From the NCBI GenBank assembly GCA_030601885.1, contig JAUWAU010000004.1, forward strand, positions 248,001-312,000: a stretch of DNA of 64,000 nt. The letters are read 5' to 3'. Within the stretch, counting starts at the first letter, position 1; each line of letters begins with the position of its first letter. Of this stretch, positions 51,636 to 60,288 are shown piece by piece. Position numbers and translations under genes: made by a program. The notes beneath the pieces are model-generated. The model saw only the letters and a list, made by a program, of their open reading frames with translations. It ran no database searches and was not told the DNA's origin. Source of the DNA: Armatimonadota bacterium. Lineage in GTDB: Bacteria > Armatimonadota > Zipacnadia > JAUWAU01.

Positions 51636-53153
51636 GTGAGAAGGTACCTGCTGCGGTGGCCCGCCACCACCTGGCGTTTGGGCGGATTGGTGATCCTGAG
51701 CGCAGGCGTCCTCATAGCCTGGAGCCTCTCCGGCTGTCAGAAGAGCGCTGAGCAGGTGGCGCAGGAGCTGGAGCACGGCGAGGAGGCCGGCGAACAAGAG
51801 GCATCGTCGGACCTCGAAGAAACGCCGGAGCCAGAGCCAGCGCAGACGATGACGCTGGCACAGTTCATCGAGCGCTTCAATGCGACCGCTATCCGGGAAT
51901 CACAGATGGAGCTTCTGGGGCGCGGCTACGATGTGGTGAAAGACAAGAAGGGACTTGCCCGGTTCGTTATCGAGATCATGCACGGCGATGAGGATGAAGA
52001 AGTGCGCGCCAACGCGGCCGAGACGTTGGGTGAAGAACTGGGCCGCCATCTCCAGAGGGAGACGGTCAGGGCCCTCGTACGGGCAGCGGATCCCGAGTAC
52101 GAACCAGAGGTCGAGGTGCGCCAGGCCGCCGTCCGCAGTCTCATGGACTATAGAACGCCACGGGCACGGGCGGCGCTTCGGCGAGCGATACGGGACCCAG
52201 TGCCCACGGTTGCGCATCTCGCCGCTCAGTCTCTGGTGCGATCGTTCGGCAGGGAAGGGCCCAGGGGCTGGGCGCGCCTGATTGATATGCTGGGGCGGCC
52301 GGAGGGCGATGCCAGCGCGCTGGCCAGTCTCGAACTGCGAGCACGGGGCCGCGGGCCTGTGGCCATGCTCATCGACCAGCTACGACGCTCCAAGAGGGCA
52401 CGTCAGCGCGCCGCCATCGCGACGTGTCTTGGCGTGATGTGCAGTGGCAATACCCCAAGGCAGCAGCGCTTCGCGAAGGCCACCAGAGCGACGTCGCGGA
52501 CCGCGCGGCAGGAGTCCACGCCAGACCCGCGTCCAATAGAGGTGCTGATAGAGGCGCTGTCCGACTCGGACGCGCTAGTGCGAGAGGCCGCCGCGCAAGC
52601 GCTTGGCCTGATTGGCGACCCTCGCGCCGCTGACCCACTGGCCCGGAGGCTCAAAGACCCGGACGAATACGTGCGCAAACGCGCCGCTTCCGCGCTCATG
52701 CTGCTGCCTTCCGCGGACGCGTTGGTCGCGCTTAACGAGGCGGCCGTGAACGATCCGGCCCCCGATGTGCGTCGGTACGCTGTCGAGGCTCTGGGATGGC
52801 TGGCACACCCGGTATCTGTGCGGACGCTCATCAAGGCGCTTGACGATGAGAGTGCGGAGGTGCGAACGTCAGCGGCACGCTACCTGGGCAGACTCGGTAA
52901 CAAGAAGGCCGTAGACGCGCTGATCGTGCGTTTCTTCAAAGACGAGGACGCGGACGTTCGATGGGCGGCCGTGCGATCCGTGGGCCAGCTCGGCGGCAAG
53001 GCAGCCGAGCCAGCGTTGACACGGCTTCTCACATCCGGCGCCGAAGAGCCGCAGGTGCTTCAAGCCGCCCGCGAGGCCCTCCGCAGAATGGGCGGCGCCG
53101 TACCTCTCTCCGAGGAAGCACGCCGTCTCTTCGATCAGGAAGGCAGTGGTTAG
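51636..53153 (+). CDS. HEAT-repeat lipoprotein
   Basis: 505 residues. GTG start at 51636; a hydrophobic segment and the lipobox L-S-G-C34 predict a lipoprotein. The mature protein (about 95-500) is made of PBS/HEAT-like repeats of about 30 residues: VRANAAETLGEELG, VRQAAVRSLMDYRTPRARAAL, VREAAAQALGLIGDPRAADPLARRL, VRKRAASALMLLPSADALVAL, VRRYAVEALGWLAHPVSVRTL, VRTSAARYLGRLGNKKAVDAL and VRWAAVRSVGQLGGKAAEPAL. Such repeats mediate protein binding or, in phycobilisome-lyase-like members, chromophore attachment. It lies 96 bp before selD but with no evident functional link. Confidence 0.85.
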   Translation: MRRYLLRWPATTWRLGGLVILSAGVLIAWSLSGCQKSAEQVAQELEHGEEAGEQEASSDLEETPEPEPAQTMTLAQFIERFNATAIRESQMELLGRGYDVVKDKKGLARFVIEIMHGDEDEEVRANAAETLGEELGRHLQRETVRALVRAADPEYEPEVEVRQAAVRSLMDYRTPRARAALRRAIRDPVPTVAHLAAQSLVRSFGREGPRGWARLIDMLGRPEGDASALASLELRARGRGPVAMLIDQLRRSKRARQRAAIATCLGVMCSGNTPRQQRFAKATRATSRTARQESTPDPRPIEVLIEALSDSDALVREAAAQALGLIGDPRAADPLARRLKDPDEYVRKRAASALMLLPSADALVALNEAAVNDPAPDVRRYAVEALGWLAHPVSVRTLIKALDDESAEVRTSAARYLGRLGNKKAVDALIVRFFKDEDADVRWAAVRSVGQLGGKAAEPALTRLLTSGAEEPQVLQAAREALRRMGGAVPLSEEARRLFDQEGSG

Positions 53154-53249
53154 TGACCAGTGCTCAGTGGCCGGCAGGGCAGAGCTCGCCGCGGAGCCAA
53201 TGTCGTCGGTCATAGGTTGACCACTGTCGGCTAACCACTCGCGACTGCC

Positions 53250-54293
53250 ATGGACACCACACGACTGACTCACCTCGTTCGGTGTGCGGGGTGAGCATCC
53301 AAACTCAACCCGGCAGCTCTCGCGCAGGTGCTGCGCGAACTGCCGGAGGCCACTGACCCGGCGCTGCTCGTGGGCAGAAGCACTGCCGACGATGCGGCCG
53401 TGTACCGGCTCTCGGACGACCTCGCACTGGTGTCGTCCGTGGACGTGTTCACGCCCATCGTTGACGATCCGTATGTGTTCGGCCAAATAGCAGCCGCCAA
53501 CGCCCTCAGCGATATCTACGCCATGGGCGCGGAGCCGCTCTATGCGCTCAACGTGGTTGGCTTCCCGCACGGCACGCTCGATCTCCAGATCCTCGTCCGC
53601 ATCCTCCGAGGCGGGCAGGACAAGGCCGCCGAGGCCGGCATCCCGGTCGCAGGCGGCCACACCATTGACGAGCCCGAGTTGAAGTACGGGATGGTGGTTC
53701 ACGGGCGTGTTGTCCCGGCGGACGTCGTCACAAATGCCGGGGCCGAGCCCGGCGACGCGCTGGTGCTCACCAAGCCGATCGGGGTCGGCATCGTCACCAC
53801 GGCAGCGCGCGCCGACGCGGCGAGCGAAGAGAGCCTGGCCGACGCCATCGCCGTCATGAGCGAGCTGAACAGGTCTGCGTCCGAGTGCATGCGCCGCCTC
53901 GGCGCCAAGGCCTGCACAGACGTTACCGGCTTCGGGCTCCTCGGTCATGCGCACGAAATGGCCGCCGCCAGCGGCGTTGCCGCGGTCATATCGGCCGCGT
54001 CCGTTCCTTTGGTCAGTGGCGTCATTGATCTGGCAGAGCAGTTCCTCTTCCCCGAGGGCCTCGCATACATCCGCGAGCACTGTGAGAGCTTTGCAGAGGT
54101 AGCCGAGGGCGTCTCGGATGACTTGTTCTCCACGTTCTGCGACCCGCAGACGTCCGGCGGACTGCTCATCGCCATCGAGGACGCGCGCGCCGACGAGCTG
54201 CTGGCGGCGCTGCACGAGAGCGGCGTGTCGGCAGCCGTCCGCATCGGCCACGTCGAGGCAGGCACCGCCGGCAGCGTGCGGCTTGTCCCCTAG
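53250..54293 (+). CDS. selD: Selenide, water dikinase - itself a selenoprotein (Sec15 encoded by UGA)
   Basis: SelD makes selenophosphate from selenide and ATP, the selenium donor for Sec-tRNA. Reading from ATG 53250 gives MDTTRLTHLVRCAG, then UGA (53292-53294), then ASKLNPAALAQVLRELP. The UGA falls at the active-site position where other SelD proteins have Cys or Sec (the G-x-G-C/U-x-x-K segment). A conventional frame finder would start at ATG 53328 and lose the active site. The rest is standard: LLVGRSTADDAAVY, VDVFTPIVDDPYVFGQIAAANALSDIYAMGA, VAGGHTIDEPELKYG, TDVTGFGLLGHAHEMA and DPQTSGGLL. Length as Sec protein is 347, normal for SelD. Downstream lies tRNA-Sec; selA and selB are not in the window. 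Confidence 0.9.
53310..53346 (+). promoter_or_regulatory. Predicted bacterial SECIS element of selD
   Basis: Fifteen nt after the UGA begins a hairpin: CCGGCAG pairs with CTGCCGG, an internal loop (CTC / A), TCGCGCAG pairs with CTGCGCGA, apical loop GTG (53328-53330). The loop is 33 nt from the UGA, within the spacing SelB accepts; loop sequence CAGGTGCTG includes the G-U bases seen in fdhF-type elements. Confidence 0.7.
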
Positions 54294-54347
54294 CGATTCG
54301 CCCGCCCACGTGCAATCACCGGCGCGTACGTATTAACAAAGGTCACA

Positions 54348-54377
54348 TTGACTGACGGGCTCTCGGTGCAGTATGAT
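54348..54377 (+). promoter_or_regulatory. Promoter of tRNA-Sec
   Basis: TTGACT (54348-54353), 18 bp, TATGAT (54372-54377), ending 9 bp before the predicted 5' end of tRNA-Sec at 54387. A start of transcription at or next to the mature end is expected. Confidence 0.65.
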
Positions 54378-54386
54378 GGACTCGGT

Positions 54387-54485
54387 GGGGGCGGATGGGG
54401 CCTGGTGGCTCTCCTGGGCTTCAAACCCAGCGCCGGGCCAGCCAACGCTGTCCGGGGTGGGTTCGATTCCCACACGCCCTCGCCA
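54387..54485 (+). tRNA. selC: tRNA-Sec (anticodon TCA)
   Basis: Cloverleaf of 99 nt including an encoded CCA (54483-54485) and discriminator G82. Acceptor stem about 8 bp (one G-A mismatch next to the T stem), D stem of 6 bp with a 4-nt loop TGGT, anticodon stem CTGGG/CCCAG with loop CTTCAAA (anticodon TCA at 54421-54423), long variable arm (54431-54456), T stem GTGGG/CCCAC with loop TTCGATT. The long D stem and extended variable arm are specific to tRNA-Sec. It lies directly after selD. Confidence 0.93.
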
Positions 54486-54496
54486 GTAAGACAGTT

Positions 54497-54600
54497 GTCA
54501 GTGGTCAGTGGTCAGTGGTCAGTGATCAGTGATCAGTGATCAGTTGGACGACATAGGCCGGCAGCCAGTGCCTCGAGGCTTTGCTGACCACTGACCACTG
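54497..54600. repeat. Heptameric tandem repeat with inverted copy
   Basis: Seven 7-bp units, four GTCAGTG then ATCAGTG variants (54497-54545), and, 40 bp on, CTGACCACTGACCACTG (54585-54600ish), its inverse. The two arms can form a hairpin between tRNA-Sec and the next gene. Related CAGTGG/CCACTG fragments lie at 53153-53240 and 60275-60300. Confidence 0.65.
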
Positions 54601-54630
54601 GGCACCGACCACTGCTGTGGAGGAGTGAGC

Positions 54631-55638
54631 ATGAGCCGGCAAAGCATGCGCGGCGAACGGGCCGTCGGCGCTCTGCTCTTGGTCATCGTCCTGGCCTGCA
54701 GCAGCATCGCTGGGGCCGGGCCAGCCAGGGCCAAACGCACCAAGGGCTCGAAGGGCCCGGAGCGCATCCTCAAGAAGCGCATTGCGGTGCTGCCCATCGA
54801 CGTGGCTCTGGCACCGGGGGGTTACCGGCTCTCGCCCCGCTCCGTCGTCGCGGGACTCACGGACATGCTGACGAGTGGCCTCAGAGACACGGGGCGCTTC
54901 ATCGTGGTAGAGCGCGCCAGGCTGGAAGGCCTTCTTGGGGAGCAGCGGCTCGCCGAACAGGGCATTATCACACCGGAGACGGCACCGCAGCGCGGGAAAG
55001 TCCTGGGCGCGGAGTATCTGGTCGCCGGTGACCTCACGGAGTTCGAACATCAGGTCAGCGGAACGGGCAGCGACATCGCCATCAAGGGCTACAGGATAGG
55101 CGCAGATCGGGAGAGGGCGTATCTGGCCATCAACGCTCGCGTCGTGGACGTCAACACCTCAGAGGTCCTGGCGGCAAAACAGGTGTCCGGCACAGCGGTG
55201 GCGAGGGCGGCGCGTCTGCGTCTGCCCATCGGCGACTTCGATATCCGCACGAGCACCTTCAAACGCTCGCCGTTGGGCAAGGCCATGCGCACGGCGGTGG
55301 GCAAGTGGGTCCGGTTCATCGTCGATGAGCTGGGCAGCCAGCCGTGGCAGGGCCGCGTGGCCAAGTATGTAAGCAGCACGGTGTACATCAACGGCGGCAC
55401 GGAGATCGGCATCCGCGAGGGCGATCGGTTCGAGGTGCTGAGAGCCGGCGAGGCGCTCACCGACCCGGCCACCGGGCTGGAGCTCACCAAAGAGATCATC
55501 GGCGTTGGCTTGATTCGGGTCACGCACGCCTATGAGAAGTACTCCGTCGCTGAGGTTATATCGGGCGAGGACTTCCAGCGGGGGGACATCGTGCGCGCGC
55601 AGGAGTTGCCCCTCATGCAGGCCCAGTCACCGTGCTAA
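54631..55638 (+). CDS. CsgG/HfaB-like secreted or envelope protein
   Basis: 335 residues. ATG 54631 follows GGAGGAG (54619-54625); a signal peptide follows (AVGALLLVIVLACSSIAGAG). The core matches the CsgG family: KKRIAVLPIDVALAPGGYRLSPRSVVAGLTDMLTSGLRDTGRFIVVERARLEGLLGEQ and GAEYLVAGDLTEFE, then AYLAINARVVDVNTSEVLAAKQVSG. CsgG forms the outer-membrane pore for curli subunits; here there is no lipobox Cys and no csg genes, so a pore or a general envelope role is possible. The C-terminus has a flexible-loop or barrel domain (VSSTVYINGGTEIGIREGDRFEVL) typical of CsgG-like proteins with a tail. Confidence 0.82.
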   Translation: MSRQSMRGERAVGALLLVIVLACSSIAGAGPARAKRTKGSKGPERILKKRIAVLPIDVALAPGGYRLSPRSVVAGLTDMLTSGLRDTGRFIVVERARLEGLLGEQRLAEQGIITPETAPQRGKVLGAEYLVAGDLTEFEHQVSGTGSDIAIKGYRIGADRERAYLAINARVVDVNTSEVLAAKQVSGTAVARAARLRLPIGDFDIRTSTFKRSPLGKAMRTAVGKWVRFIVDELGSQPWQGRVAKYVSSTVYINGGTEIGIREGDRFEVLRAGEALTDPATGLELTKEIIGVGLIRVTHAYEKYSVAEVISGEDFQRGDIVRAQELPLMQAQSPC

Positions 55639-56296
55639 GCGCCTACCCCAAGATGCGCCGCGAAGGCAAGATGTCATTCTGATGCCCAAGGCCGAGGAGT
55701 TTATTCACAGCTGATAGACTGGTCGCTGCGCCCAGAGAGGCGGAGTGTTCTAGGGTAGGCTCTGAGCGCTCGGCCCATATGCCCCCGCGCACCATCGATG
55801 GACCGATGAGCGGGCATCGGGAGGGCGGCAGGCGGCTCCCGCGCGCAGCGGTGGGATCCCTGGTCGCGAAGCAATATGTGGGCGCCTAGCGGTCCCGCCA
55901 AGAGCTCCGAGACGGCCTCGGGATAGAGCGAGACGCGGTGGAGTTGACATGGCACGACTTCGCCACTCCTCACCGGTCTGGACGGGAGCCCAGTGCGGCT
56001 GGGTTCGACGCAAGCCTGAGCCCGCGAGGCACAGCCGTTGATGCCGGGGTGCGTCTGCCAAAGATCCACGACGGTTCCACTGGGAGGCCCCGGATCTGGG
56101 CTGCTACGAGGTCGCAAAGCTTGCGCCGCATTACGCCCGTCGGCCAGAGAGATAGTGCGCCCGATAAGATGCGATTCTCTCTAGATGATGGCCCGGGGAT
56201 GTGGTAGCCCTGGGCAAGGCGAATGGGGTGGGACAAGATGGGAGCCGGGATCCTGGCAGGGATGGGATGCGCAACTGCGGGGACATCCCTTCACCG
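55639..56296. other. Large intergenic region
   Basis: About 650 bp between CsgG-like and the next operon. Only short frames without codon bias or ribosome sites are present, and no recognised RNA. Confidence 0.45.
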
Positions 56297-56326
56297 CTGA
56301 CATGCCCCGGCTAAGTGTGGTATAAT
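56297..56326 (+). promoter_or_regulatory. Sigma70-type promoter of the three-gene operon
   Basis: CTGACA (56297-56302), 18 bp, TATAAT (56321-56326), a strong match. The first start codon is 128 bp downstream, leaving a roughly 120-nt leader with no recognised riboswitch. Confidence 0.65.
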
Positions 56327-56453
56327 CCGACGTCGCCCAATCTCCTCGATCACCGTTCCACCTGGTAATCTGGGCCGTCACTTCCGAGCCGGAAGGCATG
56401 GGTACGCTTCACGTGGAATAGTCGCTTGCCGCGACCCGAGATAAGAGCAGCGC

Positions 56454-57083
56454 ATGATCACTGCCTCGGAATCCAGGCCAACATGCGATGATGTCCGCTT
56501 CTATGTCAAAACGAAAGCGGACGACAAGATACCCGTTCGGAGGGGACCGACTTGGCAGGAAGTGCCGCTAGGTTACAGGAAGGCGCTCGCCGATCAGGAT
56601 GTGCTGCCGCTCGCTACTAGGCGACGTGGCCCGGATCCCTCGTACAACTGTCATGGCATGACGTTTGTCAGCAAACTGGGCTGGATCGGCTCTTGGCCTG
56701 TCCCGCAGCCTTACGAACTACCCATGCGGCCTTACCTAGAAGCGGCGGATCCCGACGAGGACATTATGAGGATGCTACGGGGCAATGGCTATGTGTGTAG
56801 AGAGTCCATGCCTAACATCGATAGTTTCGATGTCCCAGCCACCCTTGATGTAGGCGTCGGAGACGTGATCCTATACAAGAGTATAGCTTCAGAACTTGCC
56901 CAGATCAACCATTCTGGCATTGTTGTGGCCGTGGAGGAGGATTACAACACGGGCCGCCTATCCGATATCAAGGTTCTAAGCAAATTCGGTTGCGCGGGCG
57001 AGTACGTGCACCCGTACCGCCACGTGCCACCGGGAGTTGGTCCCACCGTCGAGATCTGGTCGGACAGGACGGATGCCCCATGA
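56454..57083 (+). CDS. Unknown protein, possible NlpC/P60-like cysteine hydrolase
   Basis: 209 residues from ATG 56454. I do not recognise the family. There is a conserved-looking N-C-H-G (Cys residue) at about residue 65 and N-H-S-G-I-V-V-A-V (about 145), separated by 80 residues; this C...H spacing and the G-D-V-I-L before it resemble papain-like NlpC/P60 or CHAP hydrolases (C, H). The segment PYELPMRPYLEA and the C-terminal FGCAGEYVHPYRHVPP are otherwise unassigned. No signal peptide. Overlaps the next gene by ATGA, so the three are an operon. Codon use is less GC-biased than the neighbours, hinting at transfer. Confidence 0.6.
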   Translation: MITASESRPTCDDVRFYVKTKADDKIPVRRGPTWQEVPLGYRKALADQDVLPLATRRRGPDPSYNCHGMTFVSKLGWIGSWPVPQPYELPMRPYLEAADPDEDIMRMLRGNGYVCRESMPNIDSFDVPATLDVGVGDVILYKSIASELAQINHSGIVVAVEEDYNTGRLSDIKVLSKFGCAGEYVHPYRHVPPGVGPTVEIWSDRTDAP

Positions 57084-57628
57084 CCATGTCACCAATTGAC
57101 GCCCTTATAGGATTCGCCGAGAATCCTGCACTGTTTGTCAGGACGGCGTTCCTCAATAACATCACTGGCCTTCGTCTCATTCTTCTGCAGTCGCCCCACG
57201 TGCGGTCGGCAATCAGCGCCATACGCGCCGAGCCGACTCGTGCTGACGCCGTTGCCAAACGGATTGGATCTCTGCTGATGCGAGAGCTGCCCGCAGATGA
57301 GTTGCACCCCTACGATGTTGCCATCGCGGTGTACCTCTTCGTTCTCGGATCCTCTAGCGCCGAGGCTCTGGACAGAGCGCTTTGCGCTATTCGAGAGGCC
57401 AAACTGCCAAATCTGTTCTGGGGCTATGCCATGTACAATCACTTGATCGGCGCGGCACCTGCGAGTGACACGCAGCGAGGCGATATCGACATGGGAGCCA
57501 AGCCATCAGGAGCGGGCGAAGCGAGGGGCGTCGCAGTGCGACGGAGAGAGGGCTCGCCCACCGCAGCTGTTGATGCTTCGGACCGGTGGATTACAGCGGA
57601 TGAGGGAGCGTCACATGCCAAAGCATAG
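57080..57628 (+). CDS. Hypothetical protein, middle gene of the accessory operon
   Basis: 182 residues. ATG at 57080 overlaps the previous stop as ATGA. It is helical and cytosolic: IDALIGFAENPALFVRTAFLNNITGLRLILLQSPHVRSAI, then LPADELHPYDVAIAVYLFVLGSSSAEALDRALCAI, suggesting an armadillo/HEAT-like or similar repeat scaffold. The C-terminal third is poorly ordered (basic Arg/Ser-rich). Function unknown. Confidence 0.6.
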   Translation: MTMSPIDALIGFAENPALFVRTAFLNNITGLRLILLQSPHVRSAISAIRAEPTRADAVAKRIGSLLMRELPADELHPYDVAIAVYLFVLGSSSAEALDRALCAIREAKLPNLFWGYAMYNHLIGAAPASDTQRGDIDMGAKPSGAGEARGVAVRRREGSPTAAVDASDRWITADEGASHAKA

Positions 57629-58028
57629 GTGGACAATCCCGTGCGAGTCTGCCATAGTTGATGCGCAGAGCAACAACGTGAGCTTAATCAACATCATTGA
57701 ACGCGTGACCGTGCCTCCCAAGGCTGAAGGCATTCCCGCGCGCTTCATACTCGCCACCTTGTGGGAGAGAGAGGGCGACGGCGAAGAGGAATTCACGTAC
57801 CGCATTCTGTGGCGGCCGCCAAAGGGGCGCGATTTCTGCCCAACGCCCGATGCGATCGCGGGAAAAATCGAAGCAGATAAACGTTACCTACGTGTATTCC
57901 TTGAGGTGCGAGGTCTACCGTTGCGCGGCGCGGGCGATTACGTTTTTGCTGTGCAGACTCCGCGGGGCGAAGACAGATGGCAGACCAAGGCGACCGTCCG
58001 CATCCGTGTTGTGTATGAGCCGGGGTAG
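57615..58028 (+). CDS. DUF6941-like hypothetical protein, third gene of the accessory operon
   Basis: 137 residues; ATG 57615 has GGGAG 6 nt upstream and overlaps gene two by 14 nt. Beta-rich: IPCESAIVDAQSNNVSLINIIERVTVP, RFILATLWEREG, EEFTYRILWRPP, RYLRVFLEVRGLPLRGAGDYVFAVQT, TKATVRIRVVYEP. The opening resembles the DUF6941 family (small beta-sandwich proteins of unknown role). No membrane or signal segment. Its role in the operon is unknown. Confidence 0.6.
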   Translation: MPKHRWTIPCESAIVDAQSNNVSLINIIERVTVPPKAEGIPARFILATLWEREGDGEEEFTYRILWRPPKGRDFCPTPDAIAGKIEADKRYLRVFLEVRGLPLRGAGDYVFAVQTPRGEDRWQTKATVRIRVVYEPG

Positions 58029-58484
58029 CTGCAGCAGCTTCTCGGCATCCACTGAGCGCGCTGCACATGCATCTTGCGCTGATTCAGAATGTGATCGCCA
58101 CCCCTGGCGCCCCCCTATGGGTTAACGTACTCCCAGCGTAAAGGGAATGGCCGCGGCGCCCGTATGGCGTCCCGGGCTCATCTCGCGGACCATCCAGCGG
58201 CGGGCGGTTGACACAACGGCGCAGGCTGTCCGCGAGCTGCCGCGTATCGGCAGACCGGTGCCTCACCTATGGTCCCCGGTCGCTGGGCGGAGAGGGACGC
58301 TGTATCAGAGTACGGAGCCTGTAGATGCGTGCGATCCGGGCTTACGGCTCGCGGAATGCGTTGCCCGGCATTGCTCGGTTCGGCGAGCACCACTATGTGA
58401 CGTTCCGGCACTCCAAGCCGCATCAGGCCCGGCTTGCCCCCCGCCTTCTGAGCGGCAAGACGATGTCGAAGGGAGCACGGACCC
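58029..58484. other. Intergenic region
   Basis: About 455 bp. An out-of-phase fragment (58325-58450) shows RFGEHHYVTFR-like character but has no start, ribosome site or complete domain. Nothing else recognised. Confidence 0.4.
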
Positions 58485-60224
58485 ATGCTGACCCTGGCGT
58501 ACACGATGGCCTGCGCCTGTGTGGCAGGCGCGCTGCTGGCGTCTACGGGCGCCGCCGGGCCCCTGTATCCTCCCGCACCGCCACCCTACCATACGCTCGT
58601 GGCCGACGGCGTGCCGCAGGCCGTCATCGTTCTGCCGCAGGAGGCATCCCGCATTGAGCGGTTCGCCGCCGCCGAGCTGCAGGGCTATGTAGCCAAGATC
58701 TCCGCCGCCGAACTCCCGATCGTCGCCGAGGGCGCCGTGACGAGGGGCTACAGGATGTTCGTCGGCAACACCCGGGCGCTGCGCAGCTCCAAGCTGCGAC
58801 TGAACGCGGACAACGCCGGCCGCGATGGCTTTGCGCTCCTGAGCAACGCGCATCGCCTCATCATCGCCGGGCGCGGTGACCTCGGCACGCTCTTTGGCGT
58901 CTACGAGCTCCTGGAGCGCCACCTCGGTGTGCGCTGGTTCATGCCCGGGGAGATCGGAGAGGTCGTCCCCGAGGCCAGGACGATCCGCATCGGAACGCTT
59001 CGCGACATCGTGAAACCCGCCTTCGACACGCGCTGGGTCGGCACCGGGGAGTGGTCGCTGAAGCAGCGGATGAACTGCCACGTGAGCGTCGAGGGCGAGG
59101 ACGTGAGCGTGAACTGGCTGTGGCACTTCCACACGTTCCGCATCCTCATCCCGCCGGAGGAGTACTACGACGAGCACCCGGAGTGGTTCCCACTCGTAGA
59201 TGGGAAGCGGAAGAAGTCGGACCGGGAGAACAGCCACAGCACGCAGCTCTGCACCTCAAATCCCGAGGTCGTCCGGAAGCTGGCCGAGGGAATGATCGCA
59301 CAGCTCGATGAGGATCCGAGCATCGAGATCATCACGCTGTCGCCCAACGACGGCGGGGGCTTCTGCGAGTGCGAGAACTGCGTCGCCCTCGATGAGCCGG
59401 AGCGCGACTGGTTCGCCCGATACAGCCGGCGGCTCGCCATGCTCAACGCTGAGGTCACCCGGCTCGTGGGCGAGAAGCACCCGGACGTGCTCGTCAAAGT
59501 CGGCGCCTACGCCATGTACGCGCGGCCGCCCCTCGACGAGGGCTGGCGCCCGCCGGACAACACCCTCGTGCAGCTCTGCCACATCTACTTCTGCCACAAC
59601 CATCCCGTCGCGACCGGGGAATGCCGCGAGGGGGAGACGTACGAGGTGGATGACAACTTCCAGCCCAACCAGGAGTTCCGCCGCGTCCTGGAGCAGTGGC
59701 GTGAGCTCACCGACCACCTCTACATCTACGAGTACTACGCCCTCGGCGGCTTCCAGCGTGCCGGGCTGCCGTGGCCGCTCATCCACACCATGCGCCACGA
59801 CATCCCCTTCTACCGGGACATGGGCGTGAGGGGCTTCTACACACAGCTCAGCGCCAATTCGTGGTACCGGCTGGGGCTGAACTTCTACGTGGCGGCCAAG
59901 CTGGCGTGGAATCCCGACCTGGACGTGGACGCGCTGCTGGACGATTACTTCGAGAAGTTCTACGGCCCCGCCGCGGAGCCCATGCGCGCGTACTTCATGA
60001 CCCTGGAGAAGGCCTACACGGACTACAACGGCTGCATCTCCTACGGCCTCAAGCGCGCCGAGGCGATCGCCAGCGACATCTTCACGCCCGCCGTCATGCA
60101 GGAGCTCGAGCAGCACGTCAACGCCGCGCGCCAAGCAGCCGACACGGACGTCATCAAGCAGCGAGTCGCAATGGCCGAGCAGACGCTGGCAGAGACGAAG
60201 GAGTCGGTAGCGGCAGCCAAGTAA
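58485..60224 (+). CDS. DUF4838-domain glycoside-hydrolase-like protein
   Basis: 579 residues with a signal peptide (MLTLAYTMACACVAGALLASTGA). The N-terminal domain (about 30-160) matches the GH20-like/alpha-glucuronidase N domain: QEASRIERFAAAELQGYVAKISAAELPIV and GTLFGVYELLERHLGVRWFMPGE. The rest is DUF4838: CTSNPEVVRKLAEGMIAQLDEDPS, ITLSPNDGGGFCECENCVALDEPE, VQLCHIYFCHNHPV and FYTQLSANSWYRLGLNFYVAAKLAWNPDLD. A TIM-barrel hydrolase on uronic or amino sugars is likely. GGGAG precedes the ATG. It belongs with the other exported polysaccharide enzymes of the window. Confidence 0.85.
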   Translation: MLTLAYTMACACVAGALLASTGAAGPLYPPAPPPYHTLVADGVPQAVIVLPQEASRIERFAAAELQGYVAKISAAELPIVAEGAVTRGYRMFVGNTRALRSSKLRLNADNAGRDGFALLSNAHRLIIAGRGDLGTLFGVYELLERHLGVRWFMPGEIGEVVPEARTIRIGTLRDIVKPAFDTRWVGTGEWSLKQRMNCHVSVEGEDVSVNWLWHFHTFRILIPPEEYYDEHPEWFPLVDGKRKKSDRENSHSTQLCTSNPEVVRKLAEGMIAQLDEDPSIEIITLSPNDGGGFCECENCVALDEPERDWFARYSRRLAMLNAEVTRLVGEKHPDVLVKVGAYAMYARPPLDEGWRPPDNTLVQLCHIYFCHNHPVATGECREGETYEVDDNFQPNQEFRRVLEQWRELTDHLYIYEYYALGGFQRAGLPWPLIHTMRHDIPFYRDMGVRGFYTQLSANSWYRLGLNFYVAAKLAWNPDLDVDALLDDYFEKFYGPAAEPMRAYFMTLEKAYTDYNGCISYGLKRAEAIASDIFTPAVMQELEQHVNAARQAADTDVIKQRVAMAEQTLAETKESVAAAK

Positions 60225-60233
60225 GCGGAGCCG

Positions 60234-60261
60234 TGTGGCACGGGTTGCTCGTCAACCCGTG
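60234..60261. repeat. Single hairpin of the TGTGGCAC repeat family
   Basis: TGTGGCAC at 60234 then CACGGGTTG-CTCGT-CAACCCGTG (60239-60261), the same hairpin as at 27770-27792. It lies between convergent genes and may serve as a terminator. Confidence 0.65.
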
Positions 60262-60288
60262 TGCCTCTCCTTTGCTAACCAGTGACAA

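Noticed and set aside
54497..54600. CRISPR array
   Set aside because: Units are only 7 bp and contiguous, without spacers; it is a simple tandem repeat with an inverted copy.
58325..58450. REP-associated transposase (RAYT) gene
   Set aside because: A short stretch looks slightly similar (HHYVTFR), but there is no complete domain, start or ribosome site.
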